A DNA stretch of 64,000 nucleotides from Drosophila miranda (taxonomy: Eukaryota; Arthropoda; Insecta; Diptera; Drosophilidae): assembly GCF_003369915.1 (NCBI RefSeq), contig NW_022881603.1:52783271-52847270 (forward strand), written 5' to 3'. Position numbers and translations under genes: made by a program. The notes under the pieces are model-generated. The model had not been told where the DNA came from. It did no database searches and worked only from the letters and a program-made list of their open reading frames with translations. Positions 54,108 through 64,000 of the stretch are shown here, in pieces (within the stretch, counting starts at the first letter, position 1; each line of letters starts with the position of its first letter).

Positions 54108-56449
54108 ATGACCAGAGGAATGGCCAGACGAGGGTCAACCAGACGACACAGCGACGGCGGCAGAGCGGCCCGCAGAGGCGCCCTAGCAGCAGCAGCAGCA
54201 GCCAATAACACCAACACCAACACCGCCAATAGCAGCAGCAGCAGCAGAGCCCTCGGCGCAGGCGCCAACACCAACGCCCCAGCCAATGCAGAGCGCCGAC
54301 GCCACAGCCATCCATCCCAGTGAGTACCCAGCCATTGCCATGGCCGATATATCCACGGCCACAGCCACTCCCCCCTCGAGCCCCATCACATCAGCAGCAA
54401 CAGCAGCGCCAATACTGCAAATCCCGCAACCCCGCCAAATCCCAAAATCCCGCCAAACACAAAAGAGGGGCCCAACAAGACGCCACTTTTCCCGCCTCTC
54501 ACGCTCTCGGACGCACAAAACAGTTCGGGAGTAACGGGAGAGGGAGAAGACAGAGGAGAGCCGGCAAGCCGAGGAGAAAGAGCGGGCCAACGGGCCGCCA
54601 CGCACACACACACACACACGACCGGATCGAACCTGTTGAGAGCCGAACCTGGTTCGAGTTCGAGCAGCGGGTCGATCCGTGCCAATGCCCAGCCTGCACA
54701 AATGCCACCAATCCCACCTACACCAAAACGACGCCGCGCCCTCATCGACAGTGGGAGTGACGATGAGGGTGATGGTGAGAGGAAGCAGGCCAGACGACGG
54801 GGCCGCCATCACCAGCAGCGGCAGCAGCGGCCGCCAATTAGGAACGAAGAAAAAAAGGCAGACAATGGAGTAGCTAGAGGCTATTGTCCAGGAGCAGCTG
54901 AGGCAGCACGAGTTGAGGGAGCAACAGCAGAAGCAGCAGAAGCAGCAGAAACGGACGGCAGATGCAGCCAACACCAACACAGTTGCCGATCCTGCCACTA
55001 TGCCGCAATCTGCACAGCCAACACATGCCCCTGCCCCTGCCACTACTATAAATGCCAATAGCCAGACCCACAGCCATCACCAACATCGACAACAGCCAAT
55101 ACATAGACAATTACCAGCCATTCACACAGACAATACCACAATTAACAATAGAGATAATAATGACGCCAATACAAATAAAAATACAAATACACCTGCCAAT
55201 ACAAACACCAACACCACCACCGCCATCACCATCACAAACACCCCTGCCACTACCACCGACGATGACATCCGGCACGGCGAATTCGGGCATCAGCCCAGCC
55301 AGGATCGTGGCTTGAGGATCCTCATCCGAGGACTCTCCCACTCCACGCCGCCGGATTGGATTCGCAGCAGTATGCTGAACGAGGGGTTTACGGTTCGGTT
55401 TGTGAGGGTGATCACCGATCGATTCGATCGCAGCCGCCAATACAACCTCTTCGAGGCTGAGATCGCCCCCAAACCGGACCGTGGCCAATACGTGGTATTG
55501 AAGCTGCGACGCCTGGGTGGGAGCCCCGTCACGGTTGAGAGACTTGGAGTCTCCCGTGACCCCGCCCAGTGCCATCGATGTCAGGTGTTTGGCCACACCC
55601 GCGCATACTGTAGGCGAGCTGCTGTCTGCATGAAATGCGCGGGTAGACACCTGACGACGGAGTGCAGCAAGCCAAGGAACGTCGCTCCCAAATGCGCCAA
55701 CTGCCAGGGCCAGCACATCAGCTCATACAAGGGCTGCCCATCCTTTAAGGCAGCCAGGCAGCGACTCGTGGCCCACAGGGTCGCCAGGGAGGAGGAGCGT
55801 CGCAATCAGCAGCCACAGCCAATCCAACAGCGACAACAGCCAATCCAACGGCCCCAGCAGCAGCCACATCCACAGCCACTCCATAACCCGCAGCAGCAAC
55901 GCCAACACCAACCGGATCGGCAGCATCGGCAGCAGCATCGGTATGGCGACCAACATCCCCAGCCATCGACCAGGGGGCGCCAACACCAGAGGGTCCAGCC
56001 GATGCAGCCGATTGCGAATGATGCTCCGACGCCACGCCAACACCAGCAGCAGCAGCGGCCAGACGTCCAGTGTGAGGCAGCTGCGCTCAAATCTGCAATT
56101 ATACGAACAGCAAATAAAAGAGTTGGAAAGGAGGATTAACCAGATGGCAGAGCAACTCACCAAATTGGCTGCAGCAAATGGCAAGGGCACAACAGCCATG
56201 CCCCCACTCCAACCAACAGCAGCAGCAGTTCCTGCCCCTCTGCCAATACCATCAGTCGCCGCCAATACAGCAGCAGCCATATCGGATTCAGAGTCCGACA
56301 TTGACTGCGTCGCGACTGAATTAGACGATGACGACGACGACGAATGGACCGATCACGATCCATTTGAGGTGCTGGATGGCCTGGGCGAAATATGGAGGGC
56401 CCAAATCGCCAGCGCACGCGAAAGCATGCGATCGGGCGGCGCCTGTTAA
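54108..56449 (+). pseudogene. gag: Gag of HeT-A-like copy 6, near full length, frameshifted
   Basis: About 770 codons. Frames in order: 54108-54323 (MTRGMARRGSTRRHSDG start), ~54310-54534, ~54600-54900 (SSSSSGSIRANAQPAQ, KRRRALIDSGSDDEGD), 54913-56139 and ~56060-56449. The fourth piece (408 codons) is the best intact segment: coiled coil, Thr/Asn linker, PRE_C2HC-type domain from GLRILIRGLSHSTPPDWI to VTVERLGVSRDP, and three knuckles CHRCQVFGHTRAYC, CMKCAGRHLTTEC, CANCQGQHISSYKGC. The last piece has the coiled coil, acidic patch and SARESMRSGGA end. At least four indels. In HeT-A, Gag carries the RNA to telomeres. Confidence 0.75.
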
Positions 56450-57272
56450 TGCGCCCAATCGTTGATCCAGAGACAGCCACTGCAACAAAGAAAAACCGTC
56501 AATTCACGCCAACACGAAAAACGGCCAAAACACACGAAATCCACACTTACCTGCCAATCACCAGACAGAGCTGCCAATCAAGAAGCTGCCTCGCCACTAA
56601 CATTGACAATTTCCTGCCAAATGGGCGGAAAAGGAGGCCTCTTTCGATGACGCTGCCACCACACCATCACAATGACGTCACGCCACTCCAAACAGACAGC
56701 TGCCATTCCAACGACGACGCAGATGCTGGCGCCTGTTGCCGCTCCACTGGGTCACACCCGTCTCTCATGCCAATTATGTGAGGACGGGATGGCCTGGTGT
56801 TGAGCCGCCGGACGCCAGCAAATCCTGCAAAGGAAGGAGAATCATGAAGGAGGCTGCCAATGAACACAAATACTCACCTGCAAACGACTCTCACGCCAAC
56901 ACCAACCAGACAAGGGTCGCCAGCAACAACATCCAAATCGACGACAGGCACCTGCAAATAAGCACAAATTAAAATCAAAACGCCAAAGCAAACACCTCCT
57001 CACCTGGGTGGCCGGACCAGCAGCCACTCAAAACGCCATTACAAATTGACGACAAACGTGGCCGAGGAGGCCAGGCCAATTCTACTGACAACGCATCCTG
57101 GTGGCCGGACCAGAGCCACTTGGATGTGGCCAATCAACAAAATCGACAACGTATCCTGGTGGCCGGACCAGTTCGCCACTTGGATGCGGCCAATACTACA
57201 ATTTGTTGGCATCACACTTCGATGCCAACGCAAACACACTGGACAATGCATCTTCGGGTGGCCGGACCAGTG
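56450..57272 (+). other. 3' UTR of HeT-A-like copy 6
   Basis: A+C-rich, no coding capacity, with regularly spaced GGTGGCCGGACCAG motifs, resembling the repeat-bearing 3' UTR of HeT-A. The 3' end is lost to the LTR insertion. Confidence 0.6.
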
Positions 57273-59640
57273 TGTAGTGCGCTTGTTGTAAGAAAAAAAT
57301 TGTTTGCATCGACGTCTTAATTTTCCCTAAAATTATGCTACGCGAATAGGCTAAGTCTTCTGTTGGGTCCAAGAAAGCTAAGCTTTTAATACGCCATCTA
57401 CTGGGTGCGCTTCGTCACCGTGGGCTGCCCATATTATTTTGTTTGGCTGACGTTTTAATCGGCCTCCTCCTCCCACTGTCATTTTGACAAATCGAAAAGA
57501 AAAAGGAAAGAACGAGGGGATGAGGCCTTGATTTCCGGGAGAAGCAGCTGGCTCTCTCCTCGTGGTATCCGAACAGTACGGACGTACTTATCCAGCTCAA
57601 AAAAAAAAAAAAAATTAATAAAAGGTAAAAATCAAATAAAAGTTCGTGGGAGATCAGCACGATCCCCCGGCCTTTCGGAAGAAAGCCCCCATCCACCCAG
57701 ACGAGAAACCAATCCCCGATCCACGGTGCAGAGGATGGTGCGAATTTTCTGACGATCGCCCCAAAGCGGGCCACCGTAGAGTTGGGAAGCTCCACCCAAC
57801 GCCCCAACGCCCTCCGCCAACGCGGTCCACCGTAGAGTTGGGAAGCTCCACCTAAAGCCCCAACGCCATCCCCCACAGCGAGCCCTTCAGCAGTTCCCGA
57901 GCTTCAGCGCCGACAGAGAGCGGCCCCTCAGCCGTTTCCGAGCTTTAGCGCCGGCAGCAGCGAGCTCTTCGCCGCCCCAACGCGAGCCGTCGCGACCGAG
58001 AGTGGGCCATCCAGCCACCGGGTCAAGAGCCTTAAACAAAAAGTGCCAAGTGATCTTCCTTGCCAGGAATAACCAGACCCGTCCAAGGAAAAAGAGACCC
58101 TGACCCGAATTTTTTTTGTCACCGTGCTTCGCCCTAACCTAAAAGCCAGATCATGACATGTGAAGGTTAAATGTATTAAATAAACCCCAACGGAACGGGC
58201 AGAACTCGTATGATCCTCTTGTGGCCCATTGTGCGTTTATTCCCAAAGAACTTATGTGCGCTTGTTAGGCCGTTGACCTCTTTGTGCATATAAAACGAAA
58301 CCAGCTGCTTGGAGCTTTTTCCGTGCGCCCACACCTTGGTCTATGGATCAAGACCTACCCCAACGAATCTAAATAAACGAATAAATATTGAATAAAGTAT
58401 AAAATATAGAAGTTAAAGATGGAATAATTTGATTTATGAACTATATATGCTCAAAAAAAAAGCCCTAAACAAAAAGAAAAAGAAGATCAAGATAATCTGG
58501 TGTTAGCCGTGGTCATGCGTGTGCATGTGTGTGTGCTCTCTCTCTAAAACTTACAGGTATTCCCCTCGCCGAAAGATCTTTTGGACGTGGCCGGAACATG
58601 AAAGTACGTAAGTGAACAAACTCCCAGTTAACGTTTATAAACTTTTAACATAAAGAGACAAAAGAAAAAACCATACATGAGCCCGGTCGCCCGTAGTCTT
58701 TGATTTTTCCCTAAATTATGTTGGAGCTTTTTTTGTTGTAAAGAGGCCTTAAGCCCACGCAAAGCTCAAGAGCTTTGGAAGCTGTAAGCTTTAGCGCAGA
58801 TCAGCGGCAGCAGGTGCTTCACACCTATGCGACGGTGATTAGTTACCCTTACTTTTGCATTAATACAAAAATACCGAAAATGAAGAAATCTTAAATTACA
58901 AAAGTTCCTACTTAAATATTCATTATTATTGTTATTATTCGTTAAATTATTCCCAGTCCCCTACCACCTGTTTTTGAGATCATATATTTTATTCCTATTA
59001 TTTAAAATTATTATTCCTATAGTTTTAATTCTCTTATTGCCCTAGCTTATACTCACCCCATAACTATCTATCATTTTCCTTCTACCCATGTATTTAGCTT
59101 TAGGCACTATCGATAAAAATAAATATTGTTAAAGATTTGGAAATGAATTGTTAGAAGATTTTTGTTTAGGAGCCATGCAGGGATCGATGAGGGAGAGTGA
59201 GGTATGACCCCCGGCGAGAAAAGGGATCATCCATAAGCCATATTTTCTTCGGAATTAGGATGATCAAGGTTGGGAGGGCCATGGCTGTTGCATCCAACAC
59301 CAGCACAGCTACCCGTCGGTTCGGATATGCAACGCGGAAGCCCACTTCCCTGTCCCCTTAATTCCTTTGTCCCTTCTAATTCCCCCAGCCTCCTCATCCT
59401 CCTTCCCCAACCCCCTAACACTAGTCATACGGTCATACGCAGGGTATCGCACGCGAAAAAAAATAATAATAAGATAAGGTATCGACGCGAGCACGTATAG
59501 GAAAGGACCAGTATAGGAACCCCCCCATACTACCGATCATACAGCCGGAGCCAGCGCGTGCACCAGTCCTGCCCGATACACCCCCGACCAGCTCGAGTGG
59601 CACCGCCACACACAACAATCGTTGTATGTGATATGCTACA
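57273..59640 (+). repeat. 5' LTR of element 3 (inferred limits)
   Basis: About 2.37 kb. The left limit is where HeT-A-like sequence ends (TGTAGTGCGC), the right limit the ATATGCTACA ending shared with element 1. A 15-18 bp repeat around CCACCGTAGAGTTGGGAAGC occurs twice (57770-57800 and 57828-57855). No gene inside. Confidence 0.6.
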
Positions 59641-59652
59641 TTTATCTTATTT

Positions 59653-59670
59653 TGGCGCCCAACGTGGGGC
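59653..59670 (+). promoter_or_regulatory. Primer binding site, tRNA-Lys(CTT), element 3
   Basis: The same 18-nt tRNA-Lys complement, 12 nt after the LTR end. Confidence 0.8.
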
Positions 59671-60439
59671 CCGATCCGGCTTGCCCCATTTAAAGAAATA
59701 ACTTGGTCAAAAGTAACACCTGACTTTTATCCTTGCTAGACCGTTTTTTTTGCAACTTATCCAGTGGATACTGTGGATCCGTGTAAGCTCATCATGGCCT
59801 ACAGGGCCTAGTATCGTGCAGGGTATATTGGCGTGCAGTAGGTCCGATACACTGGAAGTGTTATAACTTATATTGGGTATAACTCCGTGGGTCGAGCTTA
59901 GCCTATCAACTAGTTGAAGATTGTTATAGGAGCTAAGCGAGAACACTACTGCAGGAAAGGAGAGCGCATTCCAAATCGTTTATGATGAAATTCTACGAAG
60001 ATTGCCCCTAATTAACTGGGTTTTGGCTGTCCCGAGGAACCCCTGAGAAGATTACTGAGGTTGCAAGCCTCGGTAAGCCTAGGTGACATCGGACTCCCAT
60101 ACTACCTGATGATTAGTGGAACTAATCCAGCACCTTTCTCAGCCCCAATACTTCTGATCTGACCTTTTAGATTTCGCTGGATGAGGGATTATTTATCCTG
60201 CCACGGATTAACTTGTGAGGCAGATTTCAGTTATAAGTAGATTACCCTATTCCTGTCCCTTCCCTACCCGAAAACAATGCAATCCGCTTTACTCTATTCC
60301 TACCCAAAAAACGATTGCATGGCTCCTAAACTGTTTTGATATCTACATATCTATTGACTGTGACTTTTTTTTTGTATTATTTTTTTTGCATTTGCTATAT
60401 ATATCTAATATATTCATACTTGGTGGTGCCCAAACCGAA
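59671..60439 (+). other. 5' leader of element 3
   Basis: About 770 nt. An in-frame extension of gag up to 60215 exists by chance; I reject it because Met at 60440 puts the RING at the same residue numbers as in element 1. Confidence 0.5.
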
Positions 60440-62050
60440 ATGGTAGTGTCTCGTAGTACGGAGAATTTAGCCCTCTCAGAAGACACGGGGAAACATTGCC
60501 AAATTTGCTCCGAAGTAATCGTTTACCAGATACAACTATTGTCGGCCAGTTGTGGGCACACCTTCCACAGAGTGTGCTTCACCGCTAAAAGTGGTAACAA
60601 ACGGAAGTGTCCCACTTGTCAGCAAGAACTGAACATCACATCGGCCTCAGCTGAGAATCTTAGTCCCATTGGTCCGTCTACGTCTAGAGCACGAATGCCA
60701 TCTGTTACTCAGTCCCTTCAGACTAGAAGTCCAAGCAAAAGAGTTGAAGCGTTAAGCCCTCTTGAGATGGCTAACTCAGAGAATGCCAACAGGTCTCCAA
60801 TCTCCGTCGACCCTCAACAGAATCAGGCCACTATGGCGGAAACTATACAGCAGTCCATAGTGGACGCGATTAGAGTAGCTATGGTAGAGCAAACCCGAAT
60901 TTTGGCGACCAGCATGGCTGATCAAACTAACCGGCTAGTTCGAGCCATTTCCGATGGACTTCAAAGTACGGCATCTGTACCCTCCCCGAACATAAATGCA
61001 GCTCGGATGCAACCGGTAGCAGAACTAGAACAGCAAACGATCGAGCAACTTTTTCGGCTGTCCACTAGTGAACAGGTACCAGTGCCGGGGATTAATCAAT
61101 CGGGAAATAGTTCGTCACCCTCGAATTTGGGGCAAACCCGTAATGTTGGCTCAGGAGTTTCCACAGGTTCCTCCGCTTCATCCCTTCGGGCAGATCGTGT
61201 TAGCCAGATAATGTCTAATTGGAAACTGCGGTTTACGGGAAAGGCTGGTATGTCGATTGAGGACTTCATTTACCGTATTGAAGCACTTACAAAGCAAACT
61301 TTGGACGGTAACTTTGAAATAACAGCTCGATACGCCAGTAACCTCTTTGATGAAAGCGCCAGCGAGTGGTTTTGGCGGTATCATAAAAGTGTCCCTGAAG
61401 TCCGTTGGGCAGATCTATGCCTAGCCTTGCGTGGCCAATTTAAAGACGATAGAACAGATAGGAATATCAGAACAGAGATCGAATTAAGGAAACAGCGACC
61501 AAACGAGTCCTTTGATGATTTTTATGGCGTAATTGCCGCATTGGCAGATAAACTGTCTGAGCCCATGTCTGAGGCAGCCTTGGTTGAGACACTGCGAGCA
61601 AACCTTTTGGCTGATATACAGCATGAAATTTTATATGAGTCGGCTGCGACGGTGAAATCCTTACGTCACCTGGTCCGAACGCGAGAAATATTCATGCAGT
61701 CCGTAGCTAAAACCAAGCCTCCCCTGGCGGCCCCCCGAACGATACCACGCCGCCAAGTCAATGCTATATTAGACGAATCTATTGCCCCGGATAGTGAAGA
61801 AGTAGGTGAAGAAGAAGATCTGGAAGTATCAGCCGTAGAGTTCGTCTGTTGGAATTGCGGTGGCAAAGGCCATCGATACCAAGAGTGCATGGCCGAACGT
61901 AGGGTATTTTGCTATGGTTGTGGCAGGGCCGATACTTATAAGCCTAGTTGCAGGAAGTGCAACCCCCACACGGCAAAAAACTCGTTGTCGCGTGCACCGC
62001 CGAAAAGTGCACGCAAACAACTGGTCAACAAAGCGACCAATACCGAGTGA
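60440..62050 (+). CDS. gag: Gag with N-terminal RING-H2 finger (element 3)
   Basis: 536 aa. RING-H2 ligands C20, C23, C38, H40, H43, C46, C57, C60, same numbering as element 1, with CQIC and CPTC as in active ligases. A Ser/Thr/Gln-rich linker follows with a helix near 140-175. The capsid-like part includes ASEWFWRYHKSVPEVRW and ADIQHEILY, nearly identical to element 1. Then CWNCGGKGHRYQEC and CYGCGRADTYKPSC knuckles and a basic tail. Outside these blocks the two Gags differ strongly, so the RING is held by selection. No break in the frame. Confidence 0.85.
   Translation: MVVSRSTENLALSEDTGKHCQICSEVIVYQIQLLSASCGHTFHRVCFTAKSGNKRKCPTCQQELNITSASAENLSPIGPSTSRARMPSVTQSLQTRSPSKRVEALSPLEMANSENANRSPISVDPQQNQATMAETIQQSIVDAIRVAMVEQTRILATSMADQTNRLVRAISDGLQSTASVPSPNINAARMQPVAELEQQTIEQLFRLSTSEQVPVPGINQSGNSSSPSNLGQTRNVGSGVSTGSSASSLRADRVSQIMSNWKLRFTGKAGMSIEDFIYRIEALTKQTLDGNFEITARYASNLFDESASEWFWRYHKSVPEVRWADLCLALRGQFKDDRTDRNIRTEIELRKQRPNESFDDFYGVIAALADKLSEPMSEAALVETLRANLLADIQHEILYESAATVKSLRHLVRTREIFMQSVAKTKPPLAAPRTIPRRQVNAILDESIAPDSEEVGEEEDLEVSAVEFVCWNCGGKGHRYQECMAERRVFCYGCGRADTYKPSCRKCNPHTAKNSLSRAPPKSARKQLVNKATNTE
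61975..62013 (+). promoter_or_regulatory. Gag-Pol -1 frameshift signal (element 3)
   Basis: A_AAA_AAC at 61975-61981, 9-nt spacer, CGTGCAC (61991-61997) pairing with GTGCACG (62007-62013) over a 9-nt loop. Same geometry as element 1. Confidence 0.75.
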
Positions 62051-64000
62051 TCAATTCTTCTCCTTCCACTGACCTTATTATACCAGACGTGTCAAACAGC
62101 GTATACGCTGACCACCTTGCTAGCCCTCCAAATCGATCCCAGCGCCGAAGAAGCGATTTTAAGAAACATTGCAAACTTGAGAAAAGACTGCTCTTAGCTT
62201 CTGTAGTTGGAAAACCAAATGATTAACGACCCCATGCTCAGATTATGCTTTTTGGTAAACCAGTCATAGGACTAATGGATACTGGAGCTTCAGTTAGCTG
62301 CATAGGGGGAAGTTGCGCGTCCGACGTTATTCGGAATAAAGTCCAATATAAGCCGCTGTCCCTAAAAGTTAGAACTGCCGACGGAAAGAGCCAAAGTATA
62401 GTCGGCAAAATTTCCGCAAAAGTCACGTATAGAGGGGAATCCAAGGAACTTTGTTTTTATATTGTACCTTCCTTGACGGGTAATCTCTATTTAGGAATCG
62501 ATTTTTGGACGGCTTTTGAACTTTTACCGTTGCACTTGATGACACAAAATTTACGTATTGAAACCTTAGAAGACCCCACAATGAGGGCGCTTCTGCCTTC
62601 ACAGCAAGTATTACTACAGGAGGTAATAGCTCTCTTCCCATCTTACTCAAAGCAAGGTCTAGGAAAGACCTCTGTAATCACTCACACGATCGAGATACCC
62701 GACGCAAAGCCCATTAAACAACGCCACTATGCGGTGTCACCGGCAACGGAGAAGCTAATGTACGAGGAATTAGACCGAATGCTGAAGCTTGGGGTTATAC
62801 AAGAATCGGTTAGTTCGTGGTCTTCGCCCGTAGTGCTGGTTAAAAAGCCTGGCAAGGTTAGATTGTGTATCGATTGTAGGAAAGTAAACTCGGTCACGGT
62901 AAAGGATGCATATCCCATGCCCCTTATAGACGGAATCCTGAGTAGACTACCGAAAGCAGAGTTCATCACAAGCATCGATCTAAAGGACGCGTTTTGGCAA
63001 ATCCCTCTCGATCAAAAATCTCGTGATAAGACAGCGTTTACCGTGCCTGGCCGTCCCTTATACGAGTTTGTCGTCACGCCATTCGGCTTAACCAACGCAC
63101 CCTGTACCTTGTCGCGACTTATGGATAAAGTCATACCAGCCCATCTACGGAATGAAATCTTCATATATCTTGACGACCTCTTAGTTATATCCGATAATTT
63201 TGAGCACCATCTGGAGGTGTTGTCCCTGGTCGCATCCCAACTTTCCAAGGCCAATCTTACTATAAATGTGGAGAAAAGCAAATTTTGCCGGAAAGAAGTT
63301 ATATATTTAGGCCACGTGATTGGTGGTGGGAATATTCGCACTGATCCTGACAAAATAGCCGCCGTTAAGGACTTTCCAGCTCCCCAGTCGATCAAACAAG
63401 TTCGTCGATTTCTTGGAATGACAGGCTGGTACCACAAGTTCATCCAAAATTATGCAGCTATTAGTTCACCCATATCAGATACTCTGAAATCTAAGCGCAA
63501 GTTTATTTGGACTGACGAGGCTCAGCTTGCTTTCGAGTCATTAAAGTCCCAAATGTGTTCCGCGCCAGTTCTACATAGCCCAAATTTCTCCATACCATTC
63601 TCAATACACTGTGACGCCAGTCATACCGGCGTAGGGGCAGTTCTAATGCAAGAAAACAACGAGGGCGCAGACGTACCAATTGCTTTTATGTCGAAAAAGC
63701 TTAACAAATGCCAGAGGCAGTACACTGTAACTGAAAAAGAGTGTTACGCTGCGGTTTTAGCCGTAAAAAAGTTCAGGGCATACATTGAGGGCCAAGAATT
63801 CACAATCATTACAGATCATGCCTCCTTAAAGTGGCTAATGTTGCAGGCTGATCTTAGCTCCCGATTGGCTCGCTGGTCCTTAAAGTTGCAGGGATTTGAA
63901 TTTAAAATCTTACACCGAAACGGGAGTGATAACATAGTCCCCGATGCCTTGTCCCGTACGCACTCAGAAGACTTGTCCTTCTTGGCAATTGATAGCATGT
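61982..64000 (+). pseudogene. pol: Pol, partial (protease, RT, RNase H), one nonsense (element 3)
   Basis: -1 frame relative to gag, open to the window end except for TAA at 62224-62226, where element 1 has TGG. Protease: LMDTGASVSCIGG near 62275. RT: VRLCIDCRKVN, SIDLKDAFWQI, TPFGLTNAP, IYLDDLLVIS (near 63165). The stretch YLGHVIGGGNIRTDPDKI, which is partly deleted in element 1, is present. RNase H: IHCDASHTGVG, VTEKECYA, ITDHASLKWLM, PDALSR. Integrase would lie beyond 64000. The single stop may be recent or, less likely, read through. Confidence 0.8.

Larger units (their letters stand above)
53726..57272 (+). mobile_element. HeT-A-like element, copy 6 (inverted)
   Basis: The only copy with sense strand plus. 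5' region 53726-54107 (starts inside the block found at 19425 etc.), Gag 54108-56449, 3' UTR 56450-57272 with the GGTGGCCGGACCAG repeats (about 57010, 57100, 57160, 57258). Cut at 57272 by LTR element 3. Antisense introns are preserved on the minus strand, for example 56824-56880. Confidence 0.75.
57273..64000 (+). mobile_element. LTR retrotransposon element 3 (Ulysses/Osvaldo-like), runs off the window
   Basis: 5' LTR, tRNA-Lys primer site, leader, gag with RING-H2, frameshift signal and pol through RNase H. Clearly related to element 1 but well diverged in protein. Inserted after AGTG in HeT-A-like DNA. The 3' half is outside the window. Confidence 0.8.

Noticed and set aside
60215..60439. 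N-terminal extension of element 3 Gag
   Set aside because: The extension is in the leader, is unlike element 1, and the Met at 60440 gives identical RING numbering.

Overview
This window is transposon-saturated Drosophila DNA with two broken host-gene remnants. The genus is inferred from the element families (HeT-A-like and I-like non-LTR elements, Ulysses/Osvaldo-like LTR elements with a tRNA-Lys primer site, a DINE-1/INE-1-like repeat), from short introns with GTAAGT donors, and from a RhoGAP54D-like gene. I see no intact host gene and no bacterial genes. The look is that of heterochromatin or a degenerating chromosome. The DINE-1-like repeat and the pairing of two relics that may come from one host chromosome arm would fit an obscura-group neo-Y, but this is inference.

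Layout. 1-1131: 3' part of a Gag-only HeT-A-like element (sense = minus). 1132-4600: host-derived DNA with a sugar-transporter N-terminus relic and a RhoGAP54D-like pseudogene. 4600-6626: AT-rich DNA, an array of intron-like modules, and a HeT-A-like 5' region. 6631-17074: a young 10.4-kb LTR retrotransposon flanked by GAAT. 17079-20600: a HeT-A-like copy and the first 350 bp of an I-like element. 20595-26784: a second copy of the 4112-6630 + 17075-20600 unit, lacking the LTR element and so preserving its empty target site. 26436-31857: the I-like element in full. 31877-43805: more HeT-A-like copies, one split by a 5.1-kb R1-clade element (37056-42157, minus). 43808-48845: a gutted second LTR element carrying a DINE-1-like insertion. 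48846-53725: the 3' end of a different Gypsy-type element, fused inside integrase. 53726-57272: an inverted HeT-A-like copy. 57273-64000: a third LTR element running off the window.

Most interesting signals. (1) All three LTR elements of the tRNA-Lys group carry a RING-H2 zinc finger at the N-terminus of Gag with identical ligand spacing, so a virus-like particle protein fused to a likely ubiquitin-ligase module. (2) The HeT-A-like units carry, on the strand opposite Gag, a recurring set of excellent short introns, which suggests a multiply spliced antisense transcript. (3) Their 5' regions hold a conserved structured RNA with GNRA and UUCG tetraloops, plus a 12-bp inverted repeat and G-quadruplex runs. 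(4) Gag and Pol of the LTR elements are joined by the same A_AAA_AAC slip site plus hairpin at the same spacing.

Inferred order of events: HeT-A-like copies settled beside the host genes; the I-like element entered one of them; the unit was tandemly duplicated through a GAGAAGC microhomology; the first LTR element then landed in the upstream unit. The other LTR elements also sit inside HeT-A-like DNA.
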